Shown: positions 5,265-6,682 of the stretch, piece by piece
How positions within the stretch are numbered: the stretch's first letter is position 1
Layout: each line of letters begins with the position of its first letter
Assembly: GCA_002451055.1 (NCBI GenBank)
Contig: DKBD01000037.1
Location: forward strand, 26,777 to 33,458
Direction: 5' to 3'
Source of the DNA: Nitrospira sp. UBA6909
GTDB taxonomy: Bacteria > Nitrospirota > Nitrospiria > Nitrospirales > Nitrospiraceae
Length of the DNA: 6,682 bases
The notes under the pieces: generated by a model
What the model saw: the letters and a program-made list of their open reading frames with translations, nothing else
Told to the model about the DNA's origin: nothing
Databases searched by the model: none
Program-made: the position numbers and the translations under genes

Positions 5265-6680
5265 ATGCCGCAAGTCCGCGTCAGATTTGCCCCGAGTCCG
5301 ACCGGGTTCCTCCATATCGGAGGGGTCCGTACGGCTTTGTTCAATTGGCTGTTCGCCCGACAACAGCACGGGGCGTTCATTCTTCGTATCGAAGACACAG
5401 ACCAAAGTCGATCAACCGACGAATCGATCCACGCGATTATTGAAGGGATGAAATGGGTCGGACTCGATTGGGACGAAGGACCGTATCGACAGACCGAACG
5501 GATGGATATTTATCGCGGCCATGCGTTCAAGTTGCTTGAAATGGGTCACGCCTATTGGTGTGTTTGCAAGGCCGAAGAACTGGAAGCTCGACGCAAAGCC
5601 GCCGAGGCCAAAGGGCTCTCGCCGCGCTACGATGGGCGCTGCCGCAACCTTGGGGTCACGAAGCCGACCGAAGAGGCCGCGCTCCGGTTCAAGGCCCCAC
5701 AGGAAGGGCAGACCGTTGTTGATGATTTGATCAAGGGCACGATCGTGTTCGACAACGCTGTGTTGGATGACCTCATTATTCTCCGGTCCAACGGCTATCC
5801 GACCTATAACTTCTCGGTCGTGGTTGATGATGCGCTGATGCAGATCACTCACGTCGTTCGGGGAGATGACCATCTTACGAACACTCCACGCCAGGTGCCG
5901 ATCTTTCAGGCGCTCGGGTTTCCTGCCCCGCGCTTCGGGCATTTGCCGATGATTCTGGGGGCGGACAAAACTCGCCTCTCGAAGCGACATGGAGCCACGT
6001 CGATCATGGCCTACAAAGAAATGGGGTATCTGCCCGAGGCGATGGTCAACTATCTTGTCCGGCTCGGTTGGTCTCACGGCGATCAGGAGATCTTCACTCG
6101 GCAGGAATTAGTCGAGAAGTTCTCGTGGGGGCACGTGCAAAAATCGGCAGCCGTCTTCAATCCAGAGAAATTGCTCTGGATGAACGCGGAATACATCAAA
6201 GCCAGTCCACCCCACCACGTGGCTCAGGCCCTCGTGCCCTTATTAGAACAAGCGGGGTTGAAACAGGAAGTGGAGGCTGTCTCGGAGGAGTGGGTCGCCC
6301 AGCTGGTTGTCTTAGTGAAGGAACGGGCGAAGACGTTGGTCGATATGGTGGATTGGGTGAAGCCTTATTTTGGAGAGTCGGTCGTATTTGAGGAGGAAGC
6401 AGCAAAAAAGTTTCTGACGCCGGCCATCGCGCCGGTTCTGAGCAAGCTGATCCTACGGTTCGAAGCCTGCCCGACCTTCTCGAAGTCGGAATGGGAGCAC
6501 AACTTCAAGCAGTTGGTTGAAGAAGAGGGCATGAAAATGGGTCAGCTCGCCCAGCCGGTCCGTGTCGCGTTGACCGGGAGAACCGCAAGCCCGGGACTCT
6601 TTGAGGTGATGGAAGTCTTGGGGCGTGACCGGACCCTCTTCCGTCTCCAAAAAGGGGTCGAGCGCGCCTCCGCAGGATAA
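5265..6680 (+). CDS. gltX: Glutamyl-tRNA synthetase
   Basis: Complete 471-residue class I aminoacyl-tRNA synthetase that charges tRNA-Glu with glutamate in the cytoplasm. The HIGH-type motif is HIGG at 17-20 within FAPSPTGFLHIGGVRTALFNW. The KMSKS counterpart is TRLSKRHG (236-243). A zinc-type CxC pair, Cys99 and Cys101 (YWCVCKAEE), with Cys126 (DGRCRN), matches the E. coli GluRS zinc site. The C-terminal anticodon-binding region ends with the conserved ALTGRTASPGLFEVMEVLG and a short tail. Length matches the family (E. coli 471). The ribosome binding site is weak, and the start is taken from the conserved N-terminus MPQVRVRFAPSPTG. Whether it is discriminating or also charges tRNA-Gln cannot be judged here. 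It is divergent from the reductase gene, and no functional link to the isc genes is shown. Confidence 0.97.
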   Translation: MPQVRVRFAPSPTGFLHIGGVRTALFNWLFARQQHGAFILRIEDTDQSRSTDESIHAIIEGMKWVGLDWDEGPYRQTERMDIYRGHAFKLLEMGHAYWCVCKAEELEARRKAAEAKGLSPRYDGRCRNLGVTKPTEEAALRFKAPQEGQTVVDDLIKGTIVFDNAVLDDLIILRSNGYPTYNFSVVVDDALMQITHVVRGDDHLTNTPRQVPIFQALGFPAPRFGHLPMILGADKTRLSKRHGATSIMAYKEMGYLPEAMVNYLVRLGWSHGDQEIFTRQELVEKFSWGHVQKSAAVFNPEKLLWMNAEYIKASPPHHVAQALVPLLEQAGLKQEVEAVSEEWVAQLVVLVKERAKTLVDMVDWVKPYFGESVVFEEEAAKKFLTPAIAPVLSKLILRFEACPTFSKSEWEHNFKQLVEEEGMKMGQLAQPVRVALTGRTASPGLFEVMEVLGRDRTLFRLQKGVERASAG

Positions 6681-6682
6681 AG

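Noticed and set aside
5412..6077. Open minus-strand frame of 221 codons opposite gltX
   Set aside because: gltX motifs are unambiguous on the plus strand; the antisense frame has none.
5128..6680. Functional link of gltX to Fe-S or haem synthesis through Glu-tRNA
   Set aside because: Adjacency alone is weak evidence, gltX has its own direction and leader, and nothing in the sequence shows co-regulation.

Overview
The window carries a housekeeping ISC (iron-sulfur cluster) assembly locus, a convergent flavoprotein reductase gene and glutamyl-tRNA synthetase. The moderately high GC, strong GGAGG ribosome binding sites, an HscB with an N-terminal zinc-ribbon-like segment and short degenerate repeats between genes fit a Nitrospira-like (Nitrospirota) bacterium. 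That assignment is recognition from memory, not a search, and is only moderately confident.

Layout. On the minus strand, read right to left, the isc operon runs iscR (3765-3292), iscS (3295-2078), iscU (1981-1583), iscA (1556-1200), hscB (about 1126-401) and hscA (395 and off the left edge). This is the classical E. coli order, except that fdx is not at the 3' end. Instead a [2Fe-2S] ferredoxin gene (3912-4328, +) is divergent from iscR across a compact control region (3766-3911). That region has two 17-bp operator-like dyads 32 bp apart, flanking overlapping divergent -10 elements. Next comes a ferredoxin/flavodoxin-reductase-like gene (5127-4429, -) that converges on fdx, with a hairpin-forming repeat element between them. 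Finally gltX (5265-6680, +) is complete and ends two bases before the right edge.

How the genes work together. IscS takes sulfur from cysteine and passes it to the IscU scaffold. Fdx supplies electrons, probably from an NAD(P)H-dependent flavoprotein, and the neighbouring reductase is a candidate. HscA and HscB release the cluster from IscU through its LPPVK loop. IscA is an A-type carrier, and IscR senses cluster status and probably represses both divergent units. gltX is not functionally linked to the ISC genes in any way the sequence shows.

No mobile element, CRISPR array, tRNA or rRNA gene was seen. No wholly new system is evident. The points most worth checking are the mirrored iscR/fdx control region, the unusual cysteine spacing in IscR, the altered nucleotide-binding motif of the reductase, and the intergenic repeats.
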